DNA of 64,000 bases from Lepas anatifera (GCA_034440635.1 JAOTON010002271.1:682001-746000), one strand, 5' to 3'. Numbered from the stretch's first letter, positions 22,841 to 34,752 are shown. Made by a program: numbers and translations. The notes: generated from the sequence alone by a model not told the origin.

Positions 22841-25199
22841 ACTTACCATATAACAGTTACATTTGCTCAGGCAATAATAGAAATGTATAAGCATAGTGTA
22901 GGCCATCTTTAACAAATTAGTCAGATCAGGTTCTATCTTTGTTATTGAAGTAATCATTTTGGCACACTTTCAATATCAATATTCTAGCAAGATCAAAGGT
23001 CCGCGGTGTCTTCCGTCTCCGGCCATTGGTATTTCCTGACCTGGCCAAACGCACGCTCCATTGCGTCTTCTCAGAAACAAGCCCGCCTAAGACTGCCGCA
23101 GGCCAAATTTCCGCCTTCCGTGACCTTCCGGTGCTGGCGTACGCGGGTGGCGTGCTGAACACTAACACTGGATGCTGGGCGTGCTGGCCCAGCTCGGGCG
23201 CGGCCAACCCTTTATGACCGACCCGGACGCGCGCGCTTTACGAGGGGCAACAGCTGTCGTATATGGCCAGAAGGGGGTGGGAACGGCGGCGGCGGCAGGC
23301 TGCTCACGAGCCTGTTTGGCAGGCCAGGCATAACGTCCTACTCACACGTCCGCCATCAGGCCAGCATCCTCCCGGCAGACTCTCAACACCGAGGTGAGAA
23401 ATGTGCTCCATCCCACACCCGCTTAAAAAAGACACGACTCAAATTTGTGGGGGACATGGGCCGGAACGGTGATGTCGTTAATTTGCAGATGTGCTGGGAT
23501 GGAAAAATTGGCTTTCCATTCTAGTCTTTCCGTCCAACTCTTTCACACCTTGTCTTGGGAAATAGATCCTGAGTGACGAAAACAAGGAAAAAGCAAATAT
23601 GAAAGCAAGCGAAACAAGACGCAGGAGCGAAGCGTTGTAGAACTAAGTTTGTGAGTATTAAAAGTCAAACTGCTGTCAAAGTCGTTGGACCAATGGTAAT
23701 TTCGGTCTCAAACGCTGGTAGAAAAATCGCACGAAGACCTCAATCTCTTCCATAAAAGTATCAAAGAATTCAGCAGTAGGCGTTTCGGCTGCCAGTCTCC
23801 CTTCAGCAACTTCTGTTTGATCCAATGTTTCAGCTCGATCGGGTCGGCGTGCTCCCATCGCCAGCAGGCTCTACCCACAGACCAACGGGCGAGAACTCAC
23901 GTCCATCGCATCAGCTCAGACAGCAGGCGGCGGGTCCGACATCATCCTCACTTCCACAGCGTGCGCTCCCGGCCAAAATAAGGCTCCACTCCCAGTGAGT
24001 AGTGTGTTTGTCTAGCATGACCTTTGGTCAACAGATGGACGCGGCATCAGCCAGCTTACGCTGCCCGGCGATGGTGTCGTCTGATTTAAGAAAACTTTCG
24101 ACTGGCATCGTCTGCAGTCTGCCAGCGCACCAGACAAATTGAATTCTACAGATGGAGCATGATGAAGCGTCAAAGTCGCAGCTGCTCAGTTGCAGCCGGC
24201 ATGAGAGCTGGCACCCTGGGCTGCTTACCAAGATCATATCTTCCCGCTCTCGAGTTAACTATATCAGTGTGGTTGTCAGTTAGTTTATGATTGATGTGTT
24301 CTCTAGTTGGGAAGAAAATGATGGGAAATAACTAAGGCTCTATTGTCCAGTACTAGCCTGGGCAGTGAGAGGGCGTCATTGGTAATCAGAAGTGTTTGGA
24401 AAAAATGTCAGTATTCAGAAGAAAATATCCGACCGGTAAAAATGTTTATATATTACTTCCAGTTTTTTGGGAGGCAGATAAAAATATTTATAATGATTGA
24501 GTGCTTTTTAATGATCGTAAGGAAACGAGTTTTCAGAAAACAAAAGTGAACCAGGGAAACTCACAAATCTGAGCTAGCTGCTTAACTATACAGGGTGACC
24601 ACAAAAACGGATCTGGCACAGTTATATCTAGATATCTCCGTAATAAACGTACTAAGTGGCCTTATTTTTCACTATATGATCAATATTAGCTGAAAATAAA
24701 TACATCAAAAGACCTGACTGTAGGTAAAGCGTAAAATGACTACACGGCTGAACAACATCAAGAGTTGATTTGGTGCTTGTCAGCAACAGGTGGTCCCAGT
24801 AACAGCCCCGCTCCACCGACGAAACATTACAAACAGAGTCAATAACAAGTTATTTGATGCTTACTATTTCAGTCCAGCTTGAATAACTCGGCAATCACTG
24901 CGGTGGCTGATTGGCTGAGAGCCAGAATAGTCACAGTCATCCGTTGAAAGGTTAGGAAGCAACGCAGAAGCAATCTGCTCCCACTTTGATATACCTGGTA
25001 AGACCGCGCAGAGCAAAATGGAAACGCTCTTATTACGGAACACAATTTACAGCTGCAGAACTGCTTCTCTTGTTGTTGTGCATACAATACATAAACCTTT
25101 TTTGTTTTTATTCTGTGTTGTGTATGTATAATGCTCTCAATTATCTTGCGCCTCAGTTATCTAACTGCCCTTTATGTTACGGACCTTCATGTCTGTCTG
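22841..25199. other. intron with GC-rich patches, no gene recognised
   Basis: Two GC-rich stretches, 23000-23400 and 23860-24010, stand out from AT-rich surroundings. They have open frames in several phases but no recognisable family or convincing splice sites. They may be remnants of GC-rich elements or an unrecognised exon. Confidence 0.35.
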
Positions 25200-25445
25200 C
25201 GCGGTGAATAGACTGCTGCCCGTCTGCAGCAGTGCCATGAACTCGGTGTTATGAGTGTTTCTGTCTGTCTATAACGGCGTTATGAGTGCAATCTACCTAC
25301 CGGAAACGGCGTTGTTGGCGTCTATGCATGTCTGTAGCGGTATTATTGGTGTCTCTGGCTGTGTACAATGGCGTCTTGGGCTTCCCTAACTGCATTTACA
25401 CCAGCGGCGGTATTGGCTTGTCCAGCTGGTGGGTAACATGCACGG

Positions 25446-25602
25446 CAGTGGCAGATCCAGGACAACATTTCAGGGGGAGGGGATGGGGGCTCGAACCTCC
25501 CCGCCATTACCTCAGAACAGCTTCCGGCTATGTATTAACAATAGGCGCTCTGGAATTTCGGGGGAGGCTTAAGCCCCTTATCCCACTTTGTATCCACCAC
25601 TT
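25446..25602 (+). mobile_element. hAT-like MITE, family i, copy 2
   Basis: A 157-bp element, left end CAGTGGCAGATCCAGG, right end tgtatccaccactt, with flanking 8-mers atgcacgg / atgcatgg (7 of 8, one transition). Same length and interior organisation as 3294-3448. Confidence 0.85.
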
Positions 25603-25965
25603 ATGCATGGTTCTAGGATTTTTTTGGGGGAAGGGGGTCAAGCTGGAAGATTGGGCGACCGCACGAATACCTGTTTTTCTGGACTCAACTACCCTCTTTT
25701 TGGAACAAAAAATGTTTTTAAATCCTACCCTTTACCTTGCTGGAATCAGCCAAGCATTGCTGTTGCTTGTTGCTTGACGTCAAGCGCGCCTCAGGCAACA
25801 AGACCGGCGGGGCTTAGAGGCTACAGTGGTATGACGGGGAGTCTCCACCCGTCTAAATTGGTGTTGCTGGCGTCTTCACCTGTCTCCAACGATGTTTTCG
25901 GCGTCTCCGCCCCTCTACAGTGGTGTTCTTGTTGCCTCCGCCCGTCTACAGTGGTGTTGTGGGAG

Positions 25966-26156
25966 CAATAATAATAGTAATTGTTGGGGTTTAACGGCGC
26001 ACCAACTGCCAGGGTCATACGGCGTCACCAACTCTCACACTGTTGGAAGGGATTCTGGGGATCAGATCGACTTCTTCAGAGGCTCCGCCGGGACTTGAAC
26101 CCGGGACCTGTGGCTTAGAAGACAAGGGTGCTATCCGCTAAGCCACCTCATCCCCC
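25966..26156 (-). mobile_element. tRNA-derived SINE with perfect target duplication
   Basis: Read on the minus strand: a tRNA-like head of about 75 bases starting GGGGATGAGGTGGCTTAGCG, with B box GGGTTCAAGTCCC, then a body, then a 3' tail ending in a (TTATTA)-type repeat. The tRNA-like loop would place TCT as anticodon (Arg-like), but the acceptor arms do not pair, so it is not a functional tRNA. An 11-bp duplication, tgttgtgggag, at 25955-25965 and 26157-26167 marks retroposition into the minisatellite. A related head is at 36762-36830. Confidence 0.88.
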
Positions 26157-27186
26157 TGTTGTGGGAGTCTCAGCCCGTCTACAGTGGTATGGCGGGCGTC
26201 TCCGCGCGTCTACCGTGGCAGTGCGGGCGTCTCCGCCCGTCTACAGTGGTATGGCGGGCGTCTCCGCCTGTCTACCGTGGCAGTTCGGGCGTCTCCGCCC
26301 GTATACAGTGGCATGGCGGGCGTTTCCGCCCGTCTACAGTGGTATGGCGGGCGTCTCCGCCTGTCTACCGTGGCAGTGCGGGCGTCTCCGCCCGTCTACA
26401 GTGGTATGGCGGGCGTCTAGCCCCGTCTACAGTGGTATGGCGGGCGTCTCCGCCCATCTACAGTAGTTTTGTCATCGTCTCCGCCTGTCTACAGTGGTTT
26501 GGCGTCGTCTCCGTCTGTTTACAGTGGTGCTGTCGTCGTCTCCGCCTGTCTACAGTGGTTTGTCGTCGTCTCCGTCTGTTTACAGTGGTGCTGTGGTCGT
26601 CTCCGCCTGTTTACAATGGTATGACAGGCGTCTAGCCCCGTCTACAGTAGTGTTGTCGTCGTCTCCGCCTGTCTATAGTGGTGTTGTCGTCGTCTCCGCC
26701 TGTCTACAGTAGTTTTGTCGTCGTCTCCGCCTGTCTACAGTGGTGTTGTCGTCGTCTCCGCCTGTCTACAGTGGTGTTGCCGTCGTCTCCGCCTGTCTAC
26801 AGTGGTATGACAGGCGTCTAGCCCCGTCTACAGTGGTGTTGTCGTCGTCTACGCCTGTCTACAGTAGTGCTGTCGTCGTCTCCGCCTGTCTACAGTGGTG
26901 TGGTCGTCGTCTCCGCCTGTCTACAGTGGTGTTGTCGTCGTCTCCGCCTGTTTACAGTGGTGTTGTCGTCGTCTCCGCCTGTTTACAGTGGTGCTGTCGT
27001 CGTCTCCGCCTGTCTACCGTGGCAGTGTGGGCGTCTCCGCCCATCTACAGTGGCATGGCGGGCATCTCCGCCTGTTTACAGTGGCATGGCGGGCGTCTCC
27101 GCCTGTCTACCGTGGCAGTGCGGGCGTCTCCGCCTGTCTACCGTGGCAGTGCGGGCGTCTCCGCCCGTCTACCGTGGCAGCGCTAG

Positions 27187-27530
27187 CCCGGTGCTTCTGT
27201 ATAGGCGCTCTGGCGTGAGAGGCCGATTCGCCTGCGTCCGCCCGCCTGGGAACAGATGGTCTGTCCCGGCATTTGTATGCCGGGAGAAGGTGAAAGATTT
27301 TTCATCGGGCTACGCCGTGCATCAGCACGGCTCAGCTAAATGAGTGGCTGGAACGCAGCCGCACGCCGGTCCGCCTGTCAGACCCGTCCCCACTGGCCAA
27401 AGCGCTTCAACTAATCCTGTTGAGGCGCTTCGGCCGAATGCGAGGTAGGGATAAGTGGGGCCGAACAAATCCGGGGCATGGCAGAACGGTGAGGACTGCG
27501 GAGGAAATCGACTCGAATGCTAGTCCAATT
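27187..27530. other. GC-rich, hairpin-dense segment of unknown nature
   Basis: It follows directly on the minisatellite. Predicted stems by eye: CCCGGCAT / ATGCCGGG at 27267-27286 (8 bp, 4-base loop), GTGC / GCAC near 27318, and a 17-bp imperfect stem ggccaaagcgcttcaac / gttgaggcgcttcggcc at about 27397-27437, nested in a CCCCACT / AGTGGGG pair. It could be a structured RNA, the 5' region of a retroelement, or the founder of the minisatellite. No known RNA family is recognised, and the short open frames have no family features. Confidence 0.4.
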
Positions 27531-27762
27531 TCAGGTTTTGGGGAATAATGCATGATTAATGCTGGAATTATGCGGTAAGAAGCAGTTTAATGTAAGGATA
27601 GCAAGATAATTTTTTGAGTGTTTTGAATTGAGAGCCAGCTGTATCCAGCCCGCACGATCCATTGGAAAATAGATGGAATTTAAATATTTTAGTAAATGGT
27701 ACAACGAATAGAGATGCCCATACAGAAGTGGCAGGCATGTTGAAAGGTGCTGCGAGAGTCGG

Positions 27763-28681
27763 TTAACACGCGCACTGGAGGGGGGCCTCGGAGGCCCCCC
27801 ACCTGTTTTTCCAAGGTGGCCGGAGAACCGCTTGTAGCCGAAAAACGACACGTGACCACATTTAACAGAATTTAATAGCGCGTCGATTGATGAAGACTTT
27901 TTGAAAATCGGCCGAACATTTTTGACTTATAGGCTTTCAAAGTCAGACCTGCATTTTGAGATCCCCGTAAACGCGCGGTTGGACCAGTTAGCTTGCATTG
28001 AAGACCGAGTGGTGACGTCATAACGTCATATAAGCGGGACTATATGTCAAGGTCACTTCACATGAAAGTCAAGGTCAAGGTCAAAGGTCACAGGTCAAGG
28101 TCAGATCTGCACTTTCAAGGTCACTGACCACTGTGCGTCCGGCCAAATGACGTTACCCCGTCTGACATATATTATGCTATGACGTCATCGGTAGGGTACC
28201 CCAATACAAAGGTCAAGGTCAAAGGTCAAGGTCAAAGGTCATTGGGAAAGGTCAATTCTCATTTACCGCCAAACAGTGGCTACAGTGTTAGTCAAAGTGT
28301 AAATAATAAGTAGTATACCATATGGTGACCTTAAAGGTCAATGACCTTGAATGACCTTGACCCAAAAGTTGTGGGGGAGCCTCTTTGAGACCTTTTCTAT
28401 GAACCTTGTACGTCTTTAGCTTATTCCCGCCATTTTCCTGCATAATCACAGTATTTACCAATCGATCCCAGCATGGCCAATATTTGACCTTTACGACCTC
28501 GTTTGACCTTGAAGATATTGACCTAGGTCAATGAAAATTGGTCATCATGTAGATCACTATAGCTCCCACCCACCTACCAAGTGGCGTTTTTCTAACTCTC
28601 TCAGTTTCCGAGATCTTAGGGGGCCTACCAGTCCCCCTCCAGTGCGCGTTAGTGCCAGACCCCCTCCAGTGCGGGTGTTAA
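27763..28681 (+). mobile_element. TTAA-flanked AGGTCA-rich element, family A, best full copy
   Basis: 919 bp from TTAACACGCGCACTGGAGGG to CCCTCCAGTGCGGGTGTTAA, clear inverted repeats that include the TTAA. An inner copy of the end motif (ccagtgcgcgttagtg) lies near the right end. It contains the densest AGGTCA clusters in the window (28075-28105, 28205-28245). No ORF of substance, so non-autonomous. Confidence 0.9.
28060..28250 (+). promoter_or_regulatory. clusters of AGGTCA direct repeats (nuclear-receptor-like sites)
   Basis: Runs such as aggtcaaggtcaaaggtca contain AGGTCA hexamers as direct repeats with 0 or 1 base between them, and TCAAGGTCA extended half-sites. These are the known binding patterns of RXR/USP-HNF4 type dimers (DR1) and of FTZ-F1/ERR type monomers. 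They belong to a mobile element, and whether any receptor binds here is not known. Confidence 0.35.
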
Positions 28682-29565
28682 GTTGGTTCTTTGAACTTAA
28701 GGACGTCCAGACCAGTGCTGGCCAATCCCCTATGAGGTCTGCCATGGGATTGAAATAATCAGCATAAAAATCCTCATGCAGGATGATGTGATCTAGAGTT
28801 ATGGTGTGAGTGGCTGATATCGATAATCTTGATGTGACCAAGATCACATTGAACAAAGGAAAATGATCGTCGTGAGAGAAAACGTTACTTTCTGGTTGTT
28901 GCCACTTAATGAGGTCTGGGGACTCCGATAAAGGTGAGGTAGGGGCCACTAATCTTAGAGGCTACACCCGGCACAATCGATGTCTTTAAAACTTCTCAGA
29001 ACATTGCTAGCTCATGCTCTACGTTTCCGTAGAAGTATGCGTGTTTCTGGTGCAAATAATACCTGTTTGAGGGACTTAAACGAACTAATCAAAGTATTTC
29101 GAAAAGGGGAATAATTATAATATATACATTGTTCTGGATTAGGCGGCTAAATATTATGCATCTTTTATATTTCCCCAACCACAGAAAGTTTCACTTTAGC
29201 TGTTTGCAGCCAAGCACTTCACGTGCATAGATCAAGCTCTTTAAAGCTCATATTTTATAGCCGACTGGAATACGAGGCAATAAACACTGGATTTTAACAA
29301 AGTTTGAACCCAAAACGACTTAGCAGCACGTGGCAACTAGAAAGGAGAGTACTTAAAAATTGAAAGATTTAGGATGCGAGAGAAGTTGTTTACGGCAAAC
29401 GTTTTGAAATGGAATTGATTAAAATTTAGCTTCGAAACTTGAAACCTAAAAAAAAAAAAACGGTGGTCACCCTTCGTGCACTAGATTTTTTGCTAAAACA
29501 CAATTAAGAACTTCTTTGAGAGCAAGCGTACATTCATAATCAAATGTTGTTTATGCATGGATTAT
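28682..29565. other. intron sequence, nothing recognised
   Basis: AT-rich, with an A12 run at about 29449-29460. No gene or repeat structure seen. Confidence 0.4.
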
Positions 29566-29780
29566 CATAGACGGGTCCAGGAGCTCCGATCGGGGGAGGT
29601 GCATGGTCGGGAGGCATTATCCCAATCAGGGGCGCCATTTTTGGGAGGCAAAACCTATCAGGTGGGCGCCAAATCCTACCTCGAAGAGACGCCGATACTC
29701 GCACCCTGGGGGACGGGGGTTGGGGTGGGAAGTCGAGAGAAAGTGCCACCTTACCCCCTTGAGCTGCTTATCCAGTTATG
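29566..29780 (-). mobile_element. hAT-like MITE, family iv, copy 1
   Basis: It starts CATAGACGGGTCCAGG and runs through gatcgggggagg, catggtcggg, aggggcgcca and gccgatactcgcaccc, the reverse complement of the element at 57361-57625. The right end (tatccagttatg) is degenerate and the target duplication is not clear. Confidence 0.65.
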
Positions 29781-32489
29781 TAGATCCCATGCACTTACGC
29801 TTCGAAGGTTTCGTAACAGGTTAGGTGGAAAAGTAAAAAGACTGTCGGGCCAACTATGGCACTGAAAAATTACCCTGTAAATGATCGAAACCTGCTCTCA
29901 ACAACCTGCTACACAATTCCAGACCCAGAAGAAGGGCGATCACTACGCATGGACGTACTGGTTGTCCATAGGTGGAGCTTAATCACGAGCCCGTGCCCTC
30001 GGGCGACGGCGCGGTACCGGCGACGCACGGAGACCGCCTCAGGCACTGATGGGAGTCGGCAGACAGGTCTCGGGGGTAACCCGGTCCCATACAGCCGCCG
30101 CAAGTGCCTAGTCATGGCTACTGAACCATAGCATTGCTGTTCCGCACGCGAGCACTCTGCAAAGCCATGGGAAATCCAGACGCAGAGGCATCCTTCATAT
30201 GAGAGACATCGGATCACGAGCCGCGAGAGATGTGTATCGATTAGGGTACGGAATCACCATGCCTAGTGCGGAGACTTATGGTGAAATCTCATGTGCAAGT
30301 TCGCAAGCACGTGTCTCAAAGACTTCGATCTATGAGATATTTGAAAGCGGAATTTTACTTATGCAAGCGCACAACCATCCATTTGCCATATCTAACCAGC
30401 CTCACGCTTTGTCCTTCAATAAGACCACCTCCGATTAAAACAAAGTGTATTTAAAGTACCTGCGCCATGCGCAGGCATCGAGTTACTTTAGCTAATAATG
30501 AAAGTTTTTAGACTTACTTGTGTTTCGTCACATAACTTGCTACCGGATTGTATTCATCAGAGGCAGGCGCCGCCACCAAACTTTTGAACCTGGCACCTGT
30601 CCTTCTGCTACCTTGGTCAGCTAAAACTGCTACTGCTACTATAGTATCAGTAGTACGCTATAAAAGTAAACACATAAAAGTAACGCTATGGCGTTACTTT
30701 TTCGAAATTGCAAAACCGTTACCCATTACTCCCCTACTGCTACTATTTTTTAATTGGTTCTAACACGCCGCCCAAAAATTGCTTTATATTCTTATTTTCA
30801 AATAAACACCAAATAAGTATACAGATAATCTGAACATTACATGAAAAGGTATGGTTTTATTGTTATATACAGAAGCAAAACCACAAAACCTTGGTCTCGT
30901 ATGGCTTTTCGGCCGGAGAATAACATTTTCCCAATATCCATCCTTTAATTTTGGGATAACTGTTTCCTTAGCAAGCTGTCGGGAGTGGTAGTGGTTTTGG
31001 ACTCTTGTAAATCCTCTGTTCGCTATTCCGCTACATTTTGGACATATCAACCACTACCGCTACTTGGGTACCGTTTAGAGAGTCCGCAACTAGTTGAGTA
31101 GCGAAGTAGCGGACTGAAGTAGTGGACCACAAGGCTCCGGTATTCATTACTTATTTTCAGCACGGCTAGCAAATCCCTAAAAAATATGACATGGAAATAT
31201 CAAGTGCAGTGTTTTTTTGTAAAACGTGAGTCAATTTGTCCTGCACGAGCAAAGTCAAAGAACAGCAACGCCAACGAAAATCAAACACCTCAGCAGAAAG
31301 CCAAACCATTGAAAATGTTTCCAAGGGCAGTTGGGCGCTACTGACAGCTGGAAACACTAGAAGACAGAAGGCTCCAGAATTTCGACAAGCCACGGAAATC
31401 TTCACAGAGAACTGGTCACGTTTTTCGACGATTCCAATTCTTCAAGTATGTTTCTACTTGGGCTACTTAAAATGGAGCACGGCTGAATGTACAGGCTTAT
31501 GTTTCTTACGCAGAATAAATACAAGTTAAGTGTTTTAGCAGTATCCTTCAGCATGCTTTGTTGACGAACGCTTGAGTGACACCTTGAGACACCATTTTAC
31601 AGTTGGCAGCCCCGAAATAGCAGTCTGTAGCTTTGCTCAGCGAAGCAGACCCAAGAGCTTGGCATATCTGAAAACGGTGACGGTGAGTAAGTGCTAAATG
31701 GAGAAGATGGCAACATAAACAGGTCGCACTATTTGTCATCAGAGAAATTATGTTGTATTGCTTGATTCCGAAGACAATGACAGGAGGGTATTATAATGTG
31801 TTTCTTCCACGTGTCGTGTTTTTTCTTCTTTCAGGAACGGCAAAAAACTTTATCCCAAGCATAGCAGCATGCGCTCAACAGGAAAGTGCAGCCACTCCAT
31901 TTCGCAGAGCAATCAATCTGCACCAGTAGCGTGCGGCGAGGTACCTCCCGTTCCACCAGGTCACACTCTGGTGGATGTTCGCGCCCTGGCCACGTGTGTC
32001 TATCGAGCAGGCGTGTCAGCCGGGTGGTCGGCCCCGACAGCACGCAGCCACCCATCACCGGTCGAAGCCAGCGCCAGACGACGCCTGAGGCGAGGCGCCG
32101 CGATGTCGTCTTGGACTTAGTTCATTCACTGAACATCAACAGTACCTTACAAGTTGTGTTTACACTTGAAGCTTCTGAAAACAATTGATCTTGGTTCAGG
32201 TTTTTGTCTTAAGTGTAAGGCGTTATGTGTCTGGCTGTTCAGGCTAGGGACCAGCCCTTGTACAATACGACGAAAGTAAAGGCACGTGAGACCGTGAGAG
32301 ATTTCGCTATCATCAAATGCGCTTCATTCCGGAATCAAGGGAATCGAGTGTATGAACTTTTCCTATGGATTTTTCCTGTCGGTCAAGTGGGTAGCTTGTC
32401 CTGTGAAGGATTCCGAATTTCCGCCAATCTAGTAGGAGTCTAACCAGCAACATCGATTCCTAATTCATGCAGAACCGGTGCAGTAACTA
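29781..32489. other. intron with GC-rich patches, no gene recognised
   Basis: GC-rich islands at 29985-30115 and 31865-32110 carry open frames in several phases but no family features. The stretch 30540-31140 has scattered ctgctact and agtagcgg phrases suggestive of an old inverted-repeat element, not resolved. Confidence 0.35.
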
Positions 32490-32870
32490 ACCCAGATACA
32501 TTCAAGACACATAATCCAGACACAGTCCACACCCATACCCCAGAAACATATACCAGACAAAGAGCCCAGACACAGAATCAAGACACAGTCCAGTTACGTA
32601 ATCCGGACGAAGAACCCAGATACAGAATCCAAATGCACAGTCTAGAGAGATATTTAACAAACATGTACCGGATACAGAATTCAGACACATAATCTAGGCA
32701 AATAACCAAGAGAGATTCAAGGCAATAAGCTATTGTCTTAAATATTTGTGCTTATTTTACATGTATTGTCTTGAATTATTGTCGATAACTAAGACACAGA
32801 GTCCAGACAAAGAATCCAGAGACACTAATCAAAGACATATTCGACGAACAAATTCCAGACACGGAGTCCA
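32490..32870. repeat. degenerate ~20-24 bp repeat (CCAGACACAGAATC)
   Basis: Variants of ccagacacagaatccagaca recur through 32490-32710 and again 32790-32870, separated by unrelated AT-rich sequence. The unit length drifts. On the minus strand it gives a repetitive Gly/Leu/Tyr/Val peptide, which is not regarded as a gene. Confidence 0.75.
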
Positions 32871-34521
32871 GCTCCCGTACAGTCGTTCAAGGAACCAGAT
32901 CCGATACCGACCGTAGCAGTCAAGTCTCCGCCACAGAGGATCTACATAATTGTATTGCTCGTGATTTTGAGACAAAGCCGGGCAACCAGTTCGCTTAGAC
33001 AAATGTGCCACACAGCGAGAGCGACCAATTCGAGGCAAGCGGGTCAGGGTCAGACCCTTCCGTCCCGGAAAAGTGCGAGGGGGGACGGTCTACTCTCTCA
33101 CTTTGGACGTCCCGAAAAGTGCGTTTGTGCTAAAATCATAAAATACTCGACTTTGCGGTGAAAATGTTTACTTCTGATATTGTTATTTTGCTTTTATGTT
33201 AAATGCAATCAAAGAACCCATATCATTTCCATCTCTGGCTTCCTGAACATATTTAAAACGGGCATGAGCTTTCTTTACGGAGTCCGCTTTCCTCCGTCAC
33301 AAAAATAAGAGGAAACTGCTAATTCTAGTTATTAAGCCAAACATGTTTTTCCGAGACTTCTGGGTTCTAGGGACCAATGCTTAAAAAATATGAAGTTCAA
33401 CATAATTTTAAAATTTACCACTATAATATATGACCCGGGACCTCATGGCATGCCAAAGCATATCCTTGTACTTTCGATAATGAAATTTAAACACATCGAT
33501 TAAGGTATGTTATACTCGGATGTATTTATCACGAGTAGGATGATTGATTTTTATTCCTGAACATACTTTAGCCACAAAAAAACGATTCATCGACCTTCAG
33601 GTTTATGCTGCACTGTCGTTTCCTCCATGGTCACCAGAAGCTGCAGCACCGCAGTCAACTGGACCAACGACGCATGATAAACTGTTTCCATATTTCCGGG
33701 CATACCTTTGCTGCTGACTGCGTGAGGGACGCAAACAAGGTGTAAACGTTTTACATTCTCTACATGGAGGATGTTCCCGGAACATTTATAGGAAAAAGGG
33801 GAAACAAATTGGGAAGCTGTTCCAATCGTGTTAAGCCGCAAGATTACATCAGATGTTTAGGTTAGTGGTGTATCTTGGCGTAAAATTTTCAATTGGAAGT
33901 TTGAAACCGAATAATGACTTTGTTTTAAGATGACGTCACTTGAATCTTTTCTTAAAATTCAAATTTCAATTTGAAAACAATTTTTATATTCCATCTCGGA
34001 TTCGAGGAGATACGCAGAGTGGCATATTGTCATCTGACAAACACGGTGCCCGCTGCAGTACTGCGGAATCCATTAAAGTCATTCTATTTCACTTTTAATC
34101 TAAAATCCAATCCTCGGATTCGTAATTAGAGCCATCGCACTTGAGTGAAACGTTTTGATCATACTCGGCAATTCCAGACGCGGGAACAAATAAATAGCAC
34201 GCTCTGAACACACCGCAAATCCCCAGCATTCACCAGTGTAAGGTAACGGGGAGGGGATCTTGGAGATCTGGGAGGAGACCCTTTATATATCGCGCGCCAG
34301 CAGCATTCCAACCTCTACCAGTCAGTATTCGCAACAGCACACTTAGTAAATTCAAACGCTTATTAAAAGAATATTTGCAATGATCCACCGCTTAGATCCG
34401 TGTATGCGAGATGTGTATGTACGCCAGCATGTTGTGTTTTTCCCTTGTTAACTTCCCTTGATGCTTTTGACACGGGCTCAGTAATAGCCATTTTGTTTAT
34501 GGATGAGTATACCACGAGGTA
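32871..34521. other. intron sequence, nothing recognised
   Basis: No gene or clear repeat apart from ordinary AT-rich intron. The last part leads into the exon 2 donor region. Confidence 0.4.
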
Positions 34522-34542
34522 AAATACAATACAATACAATAA
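34522..34542. repeat. (AATAC)n microsatellite
   Basis: Four tandem AATAC units about 30 bases inside the intron from the exon 2 donor. Confidence 0.85.
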
Positions 34543-34573
34543 CGCTGCCGCCCGCCAGCAGCTTCAGACTCAC

Positions 34574-34746
34574 CGCTCTGTCGCCCAGGTGTTTGACGCG
34601 ACAGCTGAGCGCAGCTCTGGCGCCCGCCTGCACGGTGACGTTGACCCTGGTGTTGTTCTGCAGCGGCTGCTGCTGCCGCGACAGCTGCGCGTAATACTGC
34701 TGCCAGAACTCATCCGTGTCCAGCGATGGGTCGTTCAGGTCAATGC
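34574..34746 (-). CDS. dpr-like: Dpr-like Ig protein, exon 2 (mature N-terminus and first half of Ig1)
   Basis: A 173-bp exon: two bases that complete a Gly codon split by the intron, then 57 codons. It encodes an acidic/Gln-rich N-terminal stretch (DPSLDTDEFWQQYYAQL, then a QQQ run) and Ig1 strands A-B (NNTRVNVTVQAGARAALSC), then RVKHLGDRA. The first Ig disulphide cysteine is in LSCRV (about residue 83). CRVK-LGDRA joined to VSWIRR of exon 3 in phase 0 is the Dpr family hallmark. Two N-glycosylation sequons (NNT, NVT) are present. The acceptor is ATCGGCAG and the donor GCG|GTGAGT, a consensus site. The 27-bp minisatellite lies immediately upstream of the acceptor. Confidence 0.92.
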
Positions 34747-34752
34747 CTGCCG

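Larger units (their letters stand above)
25200..27185. repeat. 31-bp minisatellite array
   Basis: Unit close to agtggtgttgtcgtcgtctc plus cgcctgtctac (31 bp). It is highly regular from about 26160 to 27185 and degenerate from about 25200 to 25960. Sub-blocks differ (gtggcgggcg versus ttgtcgtcg variants), showing higher-order organisation. A hAT-like MITE (25446-25602) and a SINE (25966-26156) are inserted in it. Because 31 is not a multiple of three and the unit has no stop in the forward frames, all forward frames stay open and read the same 31-residue peptide repeat. This is not coding evidence. Confidence 0.92.

Noticed and set aside
22926..23217. GC-rich open frames on both strands near 23.0-23.4 kb as a possible exon
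   Set aside because: Both strands and several frames are open, which is expected from high GC. No family signature or convincing splice pair was found.
26081..26156. tRNA gene (Arg-TCT-like) on the minus strand
   Set aside because: The acceptor arms do not pair, and it is followed by a SINE body, a TTA-type tail and target duplications, so it is a SINE head.
26128..27343. Several overlapping forward open frames of 100-160 codons with LQW/VYSG/RLRLSTV repeats
   Set aside because: They are the three frames of one 31-bp minisatellite without stops. All frames give the same repeated peptide, with no start context and no domain.
28557..28949. 130-codon minus-strand open frame
   Set aside because: It overlaps the right end of a family A TTAA element and has no domain. 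Composition follows the repeat.
31831..32188. GC-rich island 31865-32110 as an additional Dpr exon
   Set aside because: Minus-strand frames show no signal peptide or Ig motif, and exon 1 to exon 2 phases already match without it.
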